A DNA stretch of 64,000 bases from Chryseotalea sp. WA131a (lineage in GTDB: Bacteria > Bacteroidota > Bacteroidia > Cytophagales > Cyclobacteriaceae): NCBI GenBank assembly GCA_025370075.1, contig CP073016.1, positions 3,472,001 through 3,536,000 on the forward strand. The letters run 5' to 3'. Shown here in pieces: positions 51,901 to 60,599 of this stretch; positions within the stretch are counted from its first letter, which is position 1; each line of letters starts with the position of its first letter. Both the position numbers and the translations under genes were made by a program. A model generated the notes under the pieces. It did no database searches, was not told the origin of the DNA, and worked only from the letters and a program-made list of their open reading frames with translations.

Positions 51901-52328
51901 TTGCTGAGTTGGTTCAGCACTTCTGCCCGCATCAATACGTTGGCATTTTCAACTTCATCGTACTCGTAGGGTCGCTTGTACGACATGGGGAAAAGAAAAA
52001 TCCCCTTTTCTTGCAATAGATTTTGAAGATCGTTGAGGATAAAAGAAGCTTCTTCTTTGTCGTGGGCAATTAAGATGTGTGTGGCGCGCACACTTTTGTA
52101 CATGGCTGCCAATACAACTGCATCTAAACTGCCATGAAGCCCCTTTAAGTGAATTGATTTTGAAGCAGACGCGCCTTCGTGCGGGGCATTTCGGTGAACG
52201 AGCGTACGAATCCCCTCGGCCAGCGTCTGCAAGAGGCTGTCCGTTTTGTAGAGCAATAAGAAATCTGCGGCCTTCACAAAACGAGGCGCAAATATACAGT
52301 GGTGGTGCGCGGATAAAAAATCAATCAT
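48900..52328 (-). CDS. mfd: Transcription-repair coupling factor
   Basis: 1142 aa, full length. N-terminal UvrB-like module, then the RNA polymerase-interacting CarD-like domain (PGDFVTHIDYGIGKFAGLEK, about 465). The translocase has Walker A GDVGFGKTEVAIRAAF, motif II IDEEQKFGV, motif III LTATPIPRTLHF, motif VI QMRGRVGRSNKKAFCY, and the C-terminal TRCF domain. It displaces stalled RNA polymerase and recruits UvrA. Start at ATG 52328. Confidence 0.97.
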   Translation of the reverse strand: MIDFLSAHHHCIFAPRFVKAADFLLLYKTDSLLQTLAEGIRTLVHRNAPHEGASASKSIHLKGLHGSLDAVVLAAMYKSVRATHILIAHDKEEASFILNDLQNLLQEKGIFLFPMSYKRPYEYDEVENANVLMRAEVLNQLSNHPDGNIIVTYPEALSEKVINKKSLASNTFIVNKGEQLDREFLEEFLHTYDFEKTDFVFEAGQFAMRGGIIDVFSFANELPFRIELFGNEVDSIRTFDPGSQLSVESLTKVSLMPNVQTRLVQEERQSFFDFISPSSRFWLKDVAMANDIINTCFDKASQSFDKILHESGNTKVVLEPTQLFDTGADFLQHLQKFGRIEFGSRFYFQPHNTFEFKSSVQPSFNKNFEMLAANLLEHQQQGFANLIAAEQPKQAERLQGVFAEIHPELTFQTLSFSLRQGFVDPTLKIVCYTDHQIFERYHRYRSKEKFSKSKALTFRELQTMQPGDFVTHIDYGIGKFAGLEKKEVNGKEQEAIRLVFRDDDILTVSIHALHKISKYSGKDGATPSISKLGSGEWDSKKAKVKKKVKDIAKELIDLYAKRKGAPGFAFAEDGFLQAELESSFIYEDTPDQAKATEDVKRDMQQAHPMDRLVCGDVGFGKTEVAIRAAFKAATEGKQVAVLVPTTILAMQHYRTFSERLANFPVKIDYVSRFKSEKEIKEIIKSVGDGNINIIIGTHRVVSKDVVFKDLGLLVIDEEQKFGVKVKDRLKELKVNVDVLTLTATPIPRTLHFSLMGARDLSIIATAPPNRQPVTTELHTYNEITIRDAVSHELRRGGQVFFVHNRISDIDQVANVIFKLVPDSRIGIAHGQMDGDKLEKVMLKFIEGEYDVLVSTNIIESGLDIPNANTIIINHANLFGLSDLHQMRGRVGRSNKKAFCYLLTPPTSVLSSDSRKRLAALEEFSDLGDGFKVAMRDLDIRGAGNLLGAEQSGFITDLGFDTYHKILDDAIQELKETQFRDLFAEELTAKAKLIVQDCVIETDLEILIPDTYINNTSERLQLYSSLDNIKNEEELQKFSDSLKDRFGTWPDSVEQLINSVRLRWMGEQLGFEKISLKNDKLRAQFISGKADYFKSEVFGKILAFVQTHNKKCRMKDSASKLTLTMEDITSVGKAIEILGLVGL

Positions 52329-52349
52329 AAAACTTAATTGAAACTTGAT

Positions 52350-52357
52350 TACTTTTG
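52350..52357 (+). promoter_or_regulatory. Bacteroidota -7 element, possibly leaderless
   Basis: TACTTTTG matches TAnnTTTG and ends 4 bases before the ATG at 52362. A transcript starting at the usual distance would have almost no leader. Confidence 0.4.
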
Positions 52358-52361
52358 CTGG

Positions 52362-53687
52362 ATGCGTACCGTGATACTATTTGTTGCTAGTCTTCTGATT
52401 GTTTTCTCCTGCAACTATGAAGACAAAAAGCAATCTTCCTTTGAGCAAATCCAAAATCAAATACTCACTACTTCGTGTGCCATTTCCGGTTGCCATCAAT
52501 CGACTTCCGACCCCAGCTTTTTGCAACATGGTTTGGTATTAGAACGGTCGGTGGCTTATCAAAACCTGATCGATCAAAAACCGAAAAACAACAATGCGCT
52601 AACCGATGGCCTGCTGTTGATAAAACCATTTAAATCAGAGGAGAGCTTGCTCTATCATAAACTTAATTTTGCAAGCCACCATCAAAGTGACTATGGCAAT
52701 AAAATGCCATTGGGGCTTCCCCCTCTGTATGTTGGCCAAGTGGAGTTCATCCGGCAATGGATTGAAGCGGGCGCACCCAAAGATGGAAACCCCGTGGACG
52801 AAAAATTGTTGCAAGATAAAACCGTGCCCGAAGAAAAGTTTGATGCACTGCCACCCCCGCCAGCAGGTAAAGGGTTTCAGGTAACTATTCCTGAATTTGA
52901 AGTGGCACCTAATTTTGAGCGCGAGCTTTTTCTGTACAAGAAAATTGGCAACACCCAAGATGTGTATGTGAACCGCATTGAGGTGAAGATGCGGCAGAAC
53001 AGTCACCATTTTGTTTTATACGATTTCAACGGTCAAACACCGCCTGCGCTGATCCCTCAACTGAATGTTATTCGCGACATCCGCAACCCCAATGGCAGCA
53101 ATAATGTTTTTAACATGCTGCCCATGGCTTATCATACCTATGTTTCCGGCACACAAACTCCGTATTCTGATTTTCGATTTCCCGACAATGTCGTGTTGGT
53201 GATTCCGGCCAATGCTGCTTTGGATATGAATACTCATTACGTAAATAAATCGGGCACCCCGATTAAAGGAGAAGTGTTTATGAATTTGTACACGGCCGAT
53301 TACACGGCCGCCACCAAAGTGGCAAAGCCAATTAATTTTGGCAATCAAAATTTTAATTTGCCCCCCAAGCAACGGACGCTTATTACCAAGTCGTTTGCAT
53401 TTAATAGTTCGGTAAAAATTATTTCACTTACGTCTCATACCCACCAACTGGGCGAGCAGTTTGTCATAAAAATAAATGGTGGCCCCCGAAATGGAGAAGT
53501 GATTTACACTAGCACCGATTGGCACCATCCACAAGTAATCAATTATTCAACACCCATTGTGCTAAATGCTGGGGAAGGATTGACGTCAGAAATTACCTAC
53601 AACAATGTGAAAGATGTAGCTGTAAAATTTGGGTTGACCAGCGAGGATGAGATGGGAATCATTTTTGGATACTACATCGACAACTAA
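52362..53687 (+). CDS. Copper type II monooxygenase-like lipoprotein with cytochrome c-like N-terminus
   Basis: 441 aa from ATG 52362 (an upstream ATG at 52338 would overlap the promoter). Lipoprotein Cys17 (LIVFSC). A cytochrome c-like domain follows with C39-x4-C44-H45 (CAISGCH) and NKMP as likely Met ligand. The PHM-like double-jelly-roll region has NSHHFVLYDF, MNTHYVN, SHTHQLGE and DEMGIIFGYY, matching the His, HxH and Met copper ligands of peptidylglycine-type monooxygenases. Predicted periplasmic redox enzyme; substrate unknown. Confidence 0.78.
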   Translation: MRTVILFVASLLIVFSCNYEDKKQSSFEQIQNQILTTSCAISGCHQSTSDPSFLQHGLVLERSVAYQNLIDQKPKNNNALTDGLLLIKPFKSEESLLYHKLNFASHHQSDYGNKMPLGLPPLYVGQVEFIRQWIEAGAPKDGNPVDEKLLQDKTVPEEKFDALPPPPAGKGFQVTIPEFEVAPNFERELFLYKKIGNTQDVYVNRIEVKMRQNSHHFVLYDFNGQTPPALIPQLNVIRDIRNPNGSNNVFNMLPMAYHTYVSGTQTPYSDFRFPDNVVLVIPANAALDMNTHYVNKSGTPIKGEVFMNLYTADYTAATKVAKPINFGNQNFNLPPKQRTLITKSFAFNSSVKIISLTSHTHQLGEQFVIKINGGPRNGEVIYTSTDWHHPQVINYSTPIVLNAGEGLTSEITYNNVKDVAVKFGLTSEDEMGIIFGYYIDN

Positions 53688-53875
53688 TGGATTACGTTCG
53701 GTTGCTGATGCTGTTGATTGCACTCACCGCGCTTTTGTTTTTACTGCTCGGATTGATTCGCCCGTGGATTATGCTGTGGTGGGAAGATGTACAAAATCGG
53801 TTGAAGGTGATTAAAGTTTATGGCACCGTAGCCGTTATTTGCTTTCTTGCTTATTGGGTAATGGGTCTATTTTAG
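53687..53875 (+). CDS. Small two-helix membrane protein
   Basis: 62 aa; ATG overlaps the upstream stop (TAATG), so it is translationally coupled to the copper-protein gene. Helix 1 is LLMLLIALTALLFLLLGLI and helix 2 TVAVICFLAYWVMGLF, joined by a charged loop. Could be a membrane anchor or accessory of the redox enzyme; no family recognised. Confidence 0.65.
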   Translation: MDYVRLLMLLIALTALLFLLLGLIRPWIMLWWEDVQNRLKVIKVYGTVAVICFLAYWVMGLF

Positions 53876-53893
53876 ACTATTTTAGTAGAGATC

Positions 53894-55105
53894 TCATTTT
53901 ACTCTTGACGCGATCACAATTGTTTTTCTATTCTCTTGTGAAAATCCTATAACATATTTGTTTCCACCATCTTTCAGTTTTAGTTTTTTCTTTAATTTAT
54001 CGGCTGCTAGTGGATAATTCCTTGTGATGACATTGACTTTGCCTTCTGGCAACATTTTATTAAAATCTGATGGTGTTGGATTTACCGTTTCAATTTTAAA
54101 AATCCGTCCCGGAAAATTGATTTCTAAATTTTCAGATGAATAAAGATGTGTGTGCGGATGAATTTTTCCTACATTAAACTGCAGTGCCACGGATTTAAAA
54201 GCACCTGTCTTTAAAATGACTGCATTTGGCTCGTAGAGATAGGTTTGCAAAACACTCGGCTCGCTCTTCAATTCTTTTTCTTGCGTAAGCAAAAAACTAA
54301 ACGTCTCTTTCACGTTACCTTCTTTGGTAAGATGGATAGCCTCTATGGTTGCTTCACCTTCAAACCCGAAATGTTGAAAAAACAACAATTCTTTCACTTC
54401 ATTTTCTACGGCCACTACTTTTACCTGTTCTACATTAGTCAGCTCTCGCAAGCCTTGTTGAATATCGAGTAGGGGTGATGCTTTTATCAATACAAATTCC
54501 GATTGCTGGAACAACAAGTGTTGCAACTCTATGGTGTTGGGCTCGCAATCTGATAGCCGAAATACTTTGCCCGAATTTTTTCTTCGAGAAGGATCTAGGT
54601 AAAACAGGCTCACGGCTTCGTTGTGTTCCGCTAGCCATTGCGTTGCCGATGTCGGAAAATAGGAAATAGTTTTATTTCCCAGTTGTTGGTGATTATGTTT
54701 TGCTAACGAAAGCAACTCTTGGTTGGGCTCTATATAGGTTGTCCCATTAAACAATCTGCCCACAAAAAATGTATCTACGCCCAACCCGCCCGTTAGGTCT
54801 ACCAGATGCTTTTTCGGAAAAACTAATTCAGCAAGCCATCTTTCTTTGTACAGTGCCGTGGCTTCAGATGAACTTTGCTCGAGATTTAAACTAGGGGGAT
54901 ACACAACGCCTTTGGTGCGGAACCAAAGCGGCAATTTCTCTTTGGATTTTCTTCTGCCCACCAACTGCTGTGCAATCAATGCAAAAGGTAACTGATAAAG
55001 TGTTTTGTGTTTTAACGATAGCTTGTTTTCATCTTCAGTTTCGTGCTCAAAAATAAATTCTTGTACGTCATCATCACTGAGTCTTTTGATGTGCGTATCT
55101 TCCAT
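53894..55105 (-). CDS. THUMP-like domain class I methyltransferase
   Basis: 403 aa. N-terminal helical part LPFALIAQQLVGRRKSKEKLPLW, AdoMet motif I HLVDLTGGLGVDTFF (about 118-132), motif with YIEPNQEL, and FYLDPSRRK as the catalytic DPSR-type loop. C-terminal THUMP-like segment (GKIHPHTHLYSS, GKVNVITRNYPL). Related to bacterial PF18096-type proteins of unknown RNA target. It starts one base before the DUF1080 stop and shares its operon. Confidence 0.87.
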   Translation of the reverse strand: MEDTHIKRLSDDDVQEFIFEHETEDENKLSLKHKTLYQLPFALIAQQLVGRRKSKEKLPLWFRTKGVVYPPSLNLEQSSSEATALYKERWLAELVFPKKHLVDLTGGLGVDTFFVGRLFNGTTYIEPNQELLSLAKHNHQQLGNKTISYFPTSATQWLAEHNEAVSLFYLDPSRRKNSGKVFRLSDCEPNTIELQHLLFQQSEFVLIKASPLLDIQQGLRELTNVEQVKVVAVENEVKELLFFQHFGFEGEATIEAIHLTKEGNVKETFSFLLTQEKELKSEPSVLQTYLYEPNAVILKTGAFKSVALQFNVGKIHPHTHLYSSENLEINFPGRIFKIETVNPTPSDFNKMLPEGKVNVITRNYPLAADKLKKKLKLKDGGNKYVIGFSQENRKTIVIASRVK

Positions 55106-55776
55106 TACAACTTAACCAATTCAATCTTACCAAACTCCACTTCCGAGCCTTCAGCTTGTATGGCAATTTGCCCTTTCGATGCGCTGCAGTTATCTCCCTG
55201 ATTGACCAACACGCCATTTACCCACACGGTAATTGCGTTCGCTGTGCATTCTATTTTCATTTCGTTCCATTCGCCCACAGGTTTTTCAGTTCCATCCGTT
55301 AGGTTGATGATGCGCCTTTCTTTGCCTTCGGTAATTCCCCAGTTTTCTTTTGGCCCGCGTCTTTTTTCCATGTCAGGCACTTGAATGTCTTCCACAATGC
55401 ACCAAAAGTCACCCGCATTCTCGTGCATCATTTGCACTTCAATCGACTTGGGAAACATTTGGTATAATGCGCGCGGTGTAGAGGCATGAACCAACACGCC
55501 ACAATTTCCGGGGGTGCCAGCAAAACGGTAGCGAATGTTCAATTGATAGTCATGAAAACTAGAATCGGTGATAAGATGACCGCCCGGTGTGCCCAAGCTC
55601 ACCAACATACCGTCTCGAACAATAAAAGGTGAGATGGCCGTTTTGCTAGTATCCATTTCGGGCACATCGGCATGCCACCCGGTTAAATCTTTGCCATTGA
55701 AAAGGGCAACGGGCTTTTGCGTGCAACCGGCAAGTATAACCAAGATGACGAGCAAGTGAAGAGGGTGAGTTTTCAT
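55105..55776 (-). CDS. DUF1080 (3-keto-disaccharide hydrolase-like) lipoprotein
   Basis: 223 aa. Lipoprotein Cys18 (VILAGC). The concanavalin-like DUF1080 domain covers the rest: ALFNGKDLTGWH, DYQLNIRYRFAGTPGNCGVLVH, GEWNEMKIECTANAITVWVNGVLVNQG and GQIAIQAEGSEVEFGKIEL. The family includes hydrolases of 3-keto glycosides and general sugar-binding lectin-like proteins. Outer-membrane anchored. Confidence 0.93.
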   Translation of the reverse strand: MKTHPLHLLVILVILAGCTQKPVALFNGKDLTGWHADVPEMDTSKTAISPFIVRDGMLVSLGTPGGHLITDSSFHDYQLNIRYRFAGTPGNCGVLVHASTPRALYQMFPKSIEVQMMHENAGDFWCIVEDIQVPDMEKRRGPKENWGITEGKERRIINLTDGTEKPVGEWNEMKIECTANAITVWVNGVLVNQGDNCSASKGQIAIQAEGSEVEFGKIELVKL

Positions 55777-55791
55777 AGAGTATTCAGAAAT

Positions 55792-56616
55792 TTATTGAAA
55801 CAATTGAAGCTGCGTATTTTCAATCACGAACCGGTTGTTCATTTTTATGCTCGACCGAATTTGATAAAGAGCCGTTGGCTTATCGCGGGGGGCCACGATG
55901 ATTTTAGTTTGCTTGGCCACTGCATCGAAAAGTTCTTTGGCTTTTTTGGGTGTGTTGTTTTGACGCGAAAGATGTGCCAGAAACAAATGACTCATGTAAG
56001 TAGGGCGGTGATTCAAAAAGATTTGTAACGCCTGTTTGTTCGATAAATGCCCTCGCCCTCCGCGTATCCTATTTTTTAGCGGCCATGGATACGAACCATT
56101 TTCGAGCATGTGCTCATCATAATTCGATTCTAAAAAGGCCGCGTGGCATTGAGCAAAGTGATTAATTAGGTTTTCGTCAGGTAAACCAATATCAGTAAAA
56201 ACCCCCACGCGCACATCGTGGTCAGTAACCACAAAACTATGTGCATCGATGGCATCGTGAATTTTTGCAAACGGAATAATGGCCAGCTCGCCTACCTGAA
56301 TGTGTTCATCTTTTTGAAACGAACGAACCAAGTGCTCTTCAATCTTCAATTTTCCGTGCAAGAGCGTGGCCGGTGTTATGTAAACGGGCAATTGGTATTT
56401 TTTGGAGAGTCGCTCTACCCCAAAAATATGATCGGTATGCTCGTGTGTGATAAAAATCGCTTTTACCTTTTTCAACGAAAGGCCAAGCCGCTTCATGCGC
56501 TTTTCTGTTTCCTTGCACGAAATGCCGGCATCGATTAACAAGGCCGTATCGCCATTGGCAATGTAATAGCAATTGCCGTTGCTGCCCGAGTTGAGTGATG
56601 CGATAAACAATGCCAT
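55792..56616 (-). CDS. Metallo-beta-lactamase-fold hydrolase (YycJ/WalJ-like)
   Basis: 274 aa. Zinc motif THEHTDH at residues 57-63. The beginning FIASLNSGSNGNCYYIANGD, the later ESNYDEHMLENG and HLSNKQALQIFL, and AHLSRQNN match the YycJ/WalJ subgroup. This group has been proposed to be exonuclease-like and linked to cell-wall or DNA processing. Cytosolic. Confidence 0.9.
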   Translation of the reverse strand: MALFIASLNSGSNGNCYYIANGDTALLIDAGISCKETEKRMKRLGLSLKKVKAIFITHEHTDHIFGVERLSKKYQLPVYITPATLLHGKLKIEEHLVRSFQKDEHIQVGELAIIPFAKIHDAIDAHSFVVTDHDVRVGVFTDIGLPDENLINHFAQCHAAFLESNYDEHMLENGSYPWPLKNRIRGGRGHLSNKQALQIFLNHRPTYMSHLFLAHLSRQNNTPKKAKELFDAVAKQTKIIVAPRDKPTALYQIRSSIKMNNRFVIENTQLQLFQ

Positions 56617-56709
56617 GGCCGAAAGTACTGTAAAAATTTAGTATGAAAATAACAATTGCTGGAGACTTTTGGCAAAGGATTTGTTTGTCCAAGGCGCATA
56701 AGTGCTTTT

Positions 56710-57447
56710 ATGCTTAAGACCGCACCTTTTCTTTTCGTTCTATTATTTACCAGTTGTATTTCTTATGTTCCGCTCTCCTATCATGGATCGGGGTCATCGC
56801 TTACGGCAAAAATAGAAGCCAAAGAAGCTACCATGTATCTTCAGCACATCAATCATCAATACCAACACTTGGTTTTTGATTTTGAGGTAAATAACCAATC
56901 GATTGATACTGTTGCGTTGGCCCCGGAGCAGATCAGTTATTATTTTAGTGCAACCCGATTTTCAAAAAAGGAGTTCAATCAATTGGAGGATGGGGTGAGT
57001 ACCCTTCGGCTGAATAAAAGCCGGTTTGCACGAAGCACAACGGAGGTGCATGAGTTGTTTCAACGAAAGGAGAGGAGCCGTGCTACTGTAGGAGCCATCT
57101 TTACGCTCATCAGCGTAGGCTTAATAATTTATGACGAAACGAAGGATAACAGCGATAGCCGAAAAAGATATTTGAGTGAAAAAGATGTTCGGCAAGCGGC
57201 CACACGAGACGCCATTGTTACCGCGGGCTTGCTGGCAGCCGATATCGCCAACAAATCAACCGAGCAAGCGCAAACCGAAAGCTATTATTTGCCTTTTGAA
57301 ATTTTCAGAGAAGGCAAGATCGAACCAAATGCAAAAAAAAGAGGCAAGATTTTTTTACCTGCCGAAGAAACCCTTACCTATTTGCGGATCATTGTTCCGT
57401 TTGCCAACAAACAGTTTGTGTTTGACTTTAAGCAGAAGGGGAGTTGA
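56710..57447 (+). CDS. Hypothetical lipoprotein
   Basis: 245 aa from ATG 56710, with a strong lipobox (LLFTSC, Cys16); an upstream start at 56656 would bury it. The mature part is basic and polar with a short hydrophobic segment (ATVGAIFTLISVGLIIY, about 120-136) and beta-strand-like ends (YLRIIVPFANKQFVFDF). No enzyme motif. Overlaps the small membrane gene on the opposite strand by 20 bases. Confidence 0.75.
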   Translation: MLKTAPFLFVLLFTSCISYVPLSYHGSGSSLTAKIEAKEATMYLQHINHQYQHLVFDFEVNNQSIDTVALAPEQISYYFSATRFSKKEFNQLEDGVSTLRLNKSRFARSTTEVHELFQRKERSRATVGAIFTLISVGLIIYDETKDNSDSRKRYLSEKDVRQAATRDAIVTAGLLAADIANKSTEQAQTESYYLPFEIFREGKIEPNAKKRGKIFLPAEETLTYLRIIVPFANKQFVFDFKQKGS

Positions 57448-57688
57448 GTTTAGGACTATTCTTTTCAGCTTCTAATTTTATTTTAAACCTCAGAGCATCG
57501 ATCAATAAACAATTGCCTGCGATCACAACGCCTAGGCTGAGGGTTCCGAGTATGAACCATGTTATAAACGATGCCCCTGCGTGTTTCATAAAAGCTACTT
57601 CAATGGTACAACAAAGTCCTGCACCAATCAGCGAGGCGCCAATGCCTCCCCGCAAAAGCCATTGATAGTAGAGTGTTGAATTACTCAT
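57428..57688 (-). CDS. Small two-helix membrane protein
   Basis: 86 aa. Helices LLRGGIGASLIGAGLCCTIE and WFILGTLSLGVVIAGNCLLI, then a charged tail. A common type of conserved small Cytophagales membrane protein without known function. Its ATG lies 24 bases after the mutS stop region on the same strand, so it may be cotranscribed downstream of mutS. Confidence 0.7.
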   Translation of the reverse strand: MSNSTLYYQWLLRGGIGASLIGAGLCCTIEVAFMKHAGASFITWFILGTLSLGVVIAGNCLLIDALRFKIKLEAEKNSPKLNSPSA

Positions 57689-57698
57689 ATAATCTGCT

Positions 57699-60305
57699 TT
57701 AGTTTTTCTTTAAAACACTCAACACCTCATTCAACTTCAACAACGCCTCCACAGGGCTAATCGTATTGATATCAATTTGTGAAAGCATTTGGTGAATGGC
57801 TTTTGATTTAGGGTCGATCTCGAACAAGCTCATTTGTTGCGTGGCTTTCGGCAATTCATCAAACTTCTTGTCCTTTTCATTCTTATGCTTATCCTTTTCT
57901 AAGAAATGCAGAATCTCATTGGCCCGCAACACTACCTTGTTAGGCATACCCGCAATCTGCGCTACATGAATACCAAAACTGTGTTCGCTGCCGCCTTCTT
58001 TCAGCTTGCGCATAAAGATGATTTTATCGCCAATCTCTTTTACACTTACGTTGAAGTTTTTCACACGGACAAAATCTTCCGCCAGTTGGTTGAGTTCGTG
58101 ATAGTGTGTGGCGAAAAGTGTTTTCGGTTTGTAGTCTTTGTGCTGATGCAAATATTCTACAATTGCCCATGCAATAGAAACGCCATCGTAGGTAGAAGTG
58201 CCTCTACCGATTTCATCCATCAAAATCAAACTGCGGTCGCTGAGGTTATTGAGAATGCTGGCCGTTTCCGTCATCTCCACCATGAACGTACTTTCTCCAC
58301 GCGAAAGATTATCGCTTGCACCCACCCGTGTAAAAATCTTATCAACAATGCCAATGGTGGCTGCTTCTGCGGGAACGAAGCTTCCCATTTGTGCCATTAA
58401 TACAATTAAAGCCGTTTGCCTTAGCAAAGCAGATTTACCTGCCATGTTGGGGCCAGTGATGATTAAAATCTGTTGTGTTTCGGTATCGAGGTAAATATCA
58501 TTGGGCACATAGTTTTCGCCCACAGGCAATTGCTTTTCAATCACCGGGTGGCGACCTGCTTTGATAGCGAGACGTGTGGAGTCACTGATTTCGGGCTTGC
58601 TGTATTTATTGGTTTTGGCAGTAGTGGCAAATGACAATAGGCAATCCAACACAGCTATCACTTTCGCGTTTTGCTGAATTTGTGAAATATAATCAGCCGT
58701 GTGCTGCACCAGTTCGTTGAATAATCGAACTTCAATCACCGAAAGTTTTTCTTCGGCATGAAGGATTTTTTCTTCGTACACTTTCAGTTCTTCCGTAATA
58801 TAGCGTTCGGCATTCACCAATGTTTGTTTGCGAATCCAATCGGACGGCACCTTGTCTTTGTTGGCATTGCTTACCTCTAAATAATAGCCAAAGACTTTGT
58901 TGTAGGAAACTTTTAATGAATTGATCCCCGTGCGCTCCACTTCACGCTTTTGTACTTGCAGCAAGTAATCTTTTCCCGCGAAAGCGATGGAACGCAACTC
59001 ATCCAACTCTGCATTGACACCTTCTTTAATAATGCCGCCCATGTGTACTAGCATTGGTGCATCCTCTTTCAGTTCTTTTTCAATTTTCTCCAACAAAAAT
59101 TCGCATCGGTGAAGCTGGTCACCGAGTTTTAATAATTCTTTTGTTGTGGATTTCACTAACCAATCTTTGATGGGCAAAATGGCTTGAAGCGAACGTTTTA
59201 ATTGCATCAATTCGCGCGGGTTGATTCTGCCCACTGCCACTTTAGAGATCAATCTTTCTAAGTCTGCGATTTGCCGAAGGTGTTCTGTTATTTTTTCGGA
59301 GAGATCGTGATTCAGATAAAAATTCTCAACAACTTGAAGACGTTCTTCAATTGCAAGTTTTTCTTTCAATGGCAAAATCATCCATTGCCGCAATTGGCGC
59401 GAGCCCATAGGTGTGATGGTCTGATCTAAGATTTGCAATAAAGGCACACCGCCTTCATTAGGTGAATGCACAATTTCTAGATTCCTTATGGTGAACCGAT
59501 CAAGCCACACGTATTTTTCTTCATCGATGCGAGAGATGCTGGCGATGTGATTGGTCTCTTTGTGCTCGGTGGCTTCGAGGTAATGCAAAATCGCGCCAGC
59601 TGCAATGATGGCTTCGTTCATGCCATCGATACCAAAACCCTTTAATGAATTGGTCTTGAATTGTTGAATCAGTTTTTCATTGGCAAAATCAAATGCATAC
59701 ACCCATTCATCCAACGCAAATGTGGCATGGATTTCGGCAAATTGCGTTTCAAATTTTTCGCGCTGAGTTTTAGAGAAAATAATTTCAGCTGGGGCAAAGC
59801 TCTGGATGAGTTTGTTCACGTACACTTCTGTGCCATGTGCAGCATAAAACTCGCCTGTACTGATATCGAGAAAGGAAACACCAAGAATATTTTTGCTGAC
59901 ATGAATAGAAGCAAGAAAATTATTCTGCTTTTTCTCTAACACATTGTCATTGAACGACACCCCTGGAGTCACTAATTCAGTTACCCCACGTTTTACAATT
60001 CCTTTTACAAACCGGGGGTCTTCCAACTGATCACAAATCGCCACACGATGACCCGCGCGAACCAACTTAGGCAAATAGTTGTCCAGCGCATGATGAGGAA
60101 AACCTGCCAACTCAATTTCGGAAGCAGATCCATTGCCACGCTTGGTCAATGTGATGTCCAGCACTTTGCTTGCTTTAATGGCATCTTCACCAAACGTTTC
60201 ATAAAAATCGCCCACGCGAAAAAGCAACAACGCACCGGGATATTTCACCTTGATGGCGTTGTACTGTTTCATTAACGGGGTGTCCATTGCGCTTGCTCCT
60301 GCCAT
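57699..60305 (-). CDS. mutS: DNA mismatch repair protein MutS
   Basis: 868 aa, full length. Mismatch-binding N-terminal domain with FYETFGEDAIKASKVL (Phe-x-Glu motif GDFYETF), core helices, clamp domain, and ATPase with Walker A GPNMAGKSALLRQTALI, Walker B LILMDEIGRGTSTYDG, and the ATHYHELNQL switch. It recognises mismatches and recruits MutL; mutL is not in the window. A heptad array sits upstream between this gene and the thioredoxin gene. Confidence 0.98.
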   Translation of the reverse strand: MAGASAMDTPLMKQYNAIKVKYPGALLLFRVGDFYETFGEDAIKASKVLDITLTKRGNGSASEIELAGFPHHALDNYLPKLVRAGHRVAICDQLEDPRFVKGIVKRGVTELVTPGVSFNDNVLEKKQNNFLASIHVSKNILGVSFLDISTGEFYAAHGTEVYVNKLIQSFAPAEIIFSKTQREKFETQFAEIHATFALDEWVYAFDFANEKLIQQFKTNSLKGFGIDGMNEAIIAAGAILHYLEATEHKETNHIASISRIDEEKYVWLDRFTIRNLEIVHSPNEGGVPLLQILDQTITPMGSRQLRQWMILPLKEKLAIEERLQVVENFYLNHDLSEKITEHLRQIADLERLISKVAVGRINPRELMQLKRSLQAILPIKDWLVKSTTKELLKLGDQLHRCEFLLEKIEKELKEDAPMLVHMGGIIKEGVNAELDELRSIAFAGKDYLLQVQKREVERTGINSLKVSYNKVFGYYLEVSNANKDKVPSDWIRKQTLVNAERYITEELKVYEEKILHAEEKLSVIEVRLFNELVQHTADYISQIQQNAKVIAVLDCLLSFATTAKTNKYSKPEISDSTRLAIKAGRHPVIEKQLPVGENYVPNDIYLDTETQQILIITGPNMAGKSALLRQTALIVLMAQMGSFVPAEAATIGIVDKIFTRVGASDNLSRGESTFMVEMTETASILNNLSDRSLILMDEIGRGTSTYDGVSIAWAIVEYLHQHKDYKPKTLFATHYHELNQLAEDFVRVKNFNVSVKEIGDKIIFMRKLKEGGSEHSFGIHVAQIAGMPNKVVLRANEILHFLEKDKHKNEKDKKFDELPKATQQMSLFEIDPKSKAIHQMLSQIDINTISPVEALLKLNEVLSVLKKN

Positions 60306-60383
60306 GCTGCTTCGAGTATTAATTTGAGTCTACTTGGTTCGAGCGGTTTCACGCTACGTAGTACGAAGTAGGAGGCAAATATA

Positions 60384-60425
60384 GAAGTTAGAAGTTGGAG
60401 ATTCGAAGCTGAAAGTTGGAATGAA
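60384..60425. repeat. Heptad array (word GAAGTTR)
   Basis: Six 7-nt units: GAAGTTA, GAAGTTG, GAGATTC, GAAGCTG, AAAGTTG, GAATGAA, about 80 bases upstream of the mutS ATG. The word is the complement of the TAACTTC units at 12001-12014. Confidence 0.82.
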
Positions 60426-60510
60426 TCATCTTTTTCTATCAGATATTATCCGGTTTTGATAATCTTTCAATTTATGGGCAAATACTCAGAGAGCTATTGA
60501 GAGTTTGACT

Positions 60511-60578
60511 TTAACATTCCGTTAAGAAACAATTGGCAATCCATTAACAGGGAGCAAGAAAAGAAGGGTATAGTTTTG
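60511..60578 (+). promoter_or_regulatory. Tandem 11-nt boxes and -7 element before thioredoxin-TPR gene
   Basis: TTAAC (60511), TTAAG (60522), degenerate TTGGC (60533) and TTAAC (60544) sit on an 11-nt grid. The -7 element TAGTTTTG is at 60571-60578, 27 nt after the last box. Consistent with the grids at 3412, 6403 and 9041. Confidence 0.5.
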
Positions 60579-60599
60579 AAAAAATCTAAATCCAACCCT

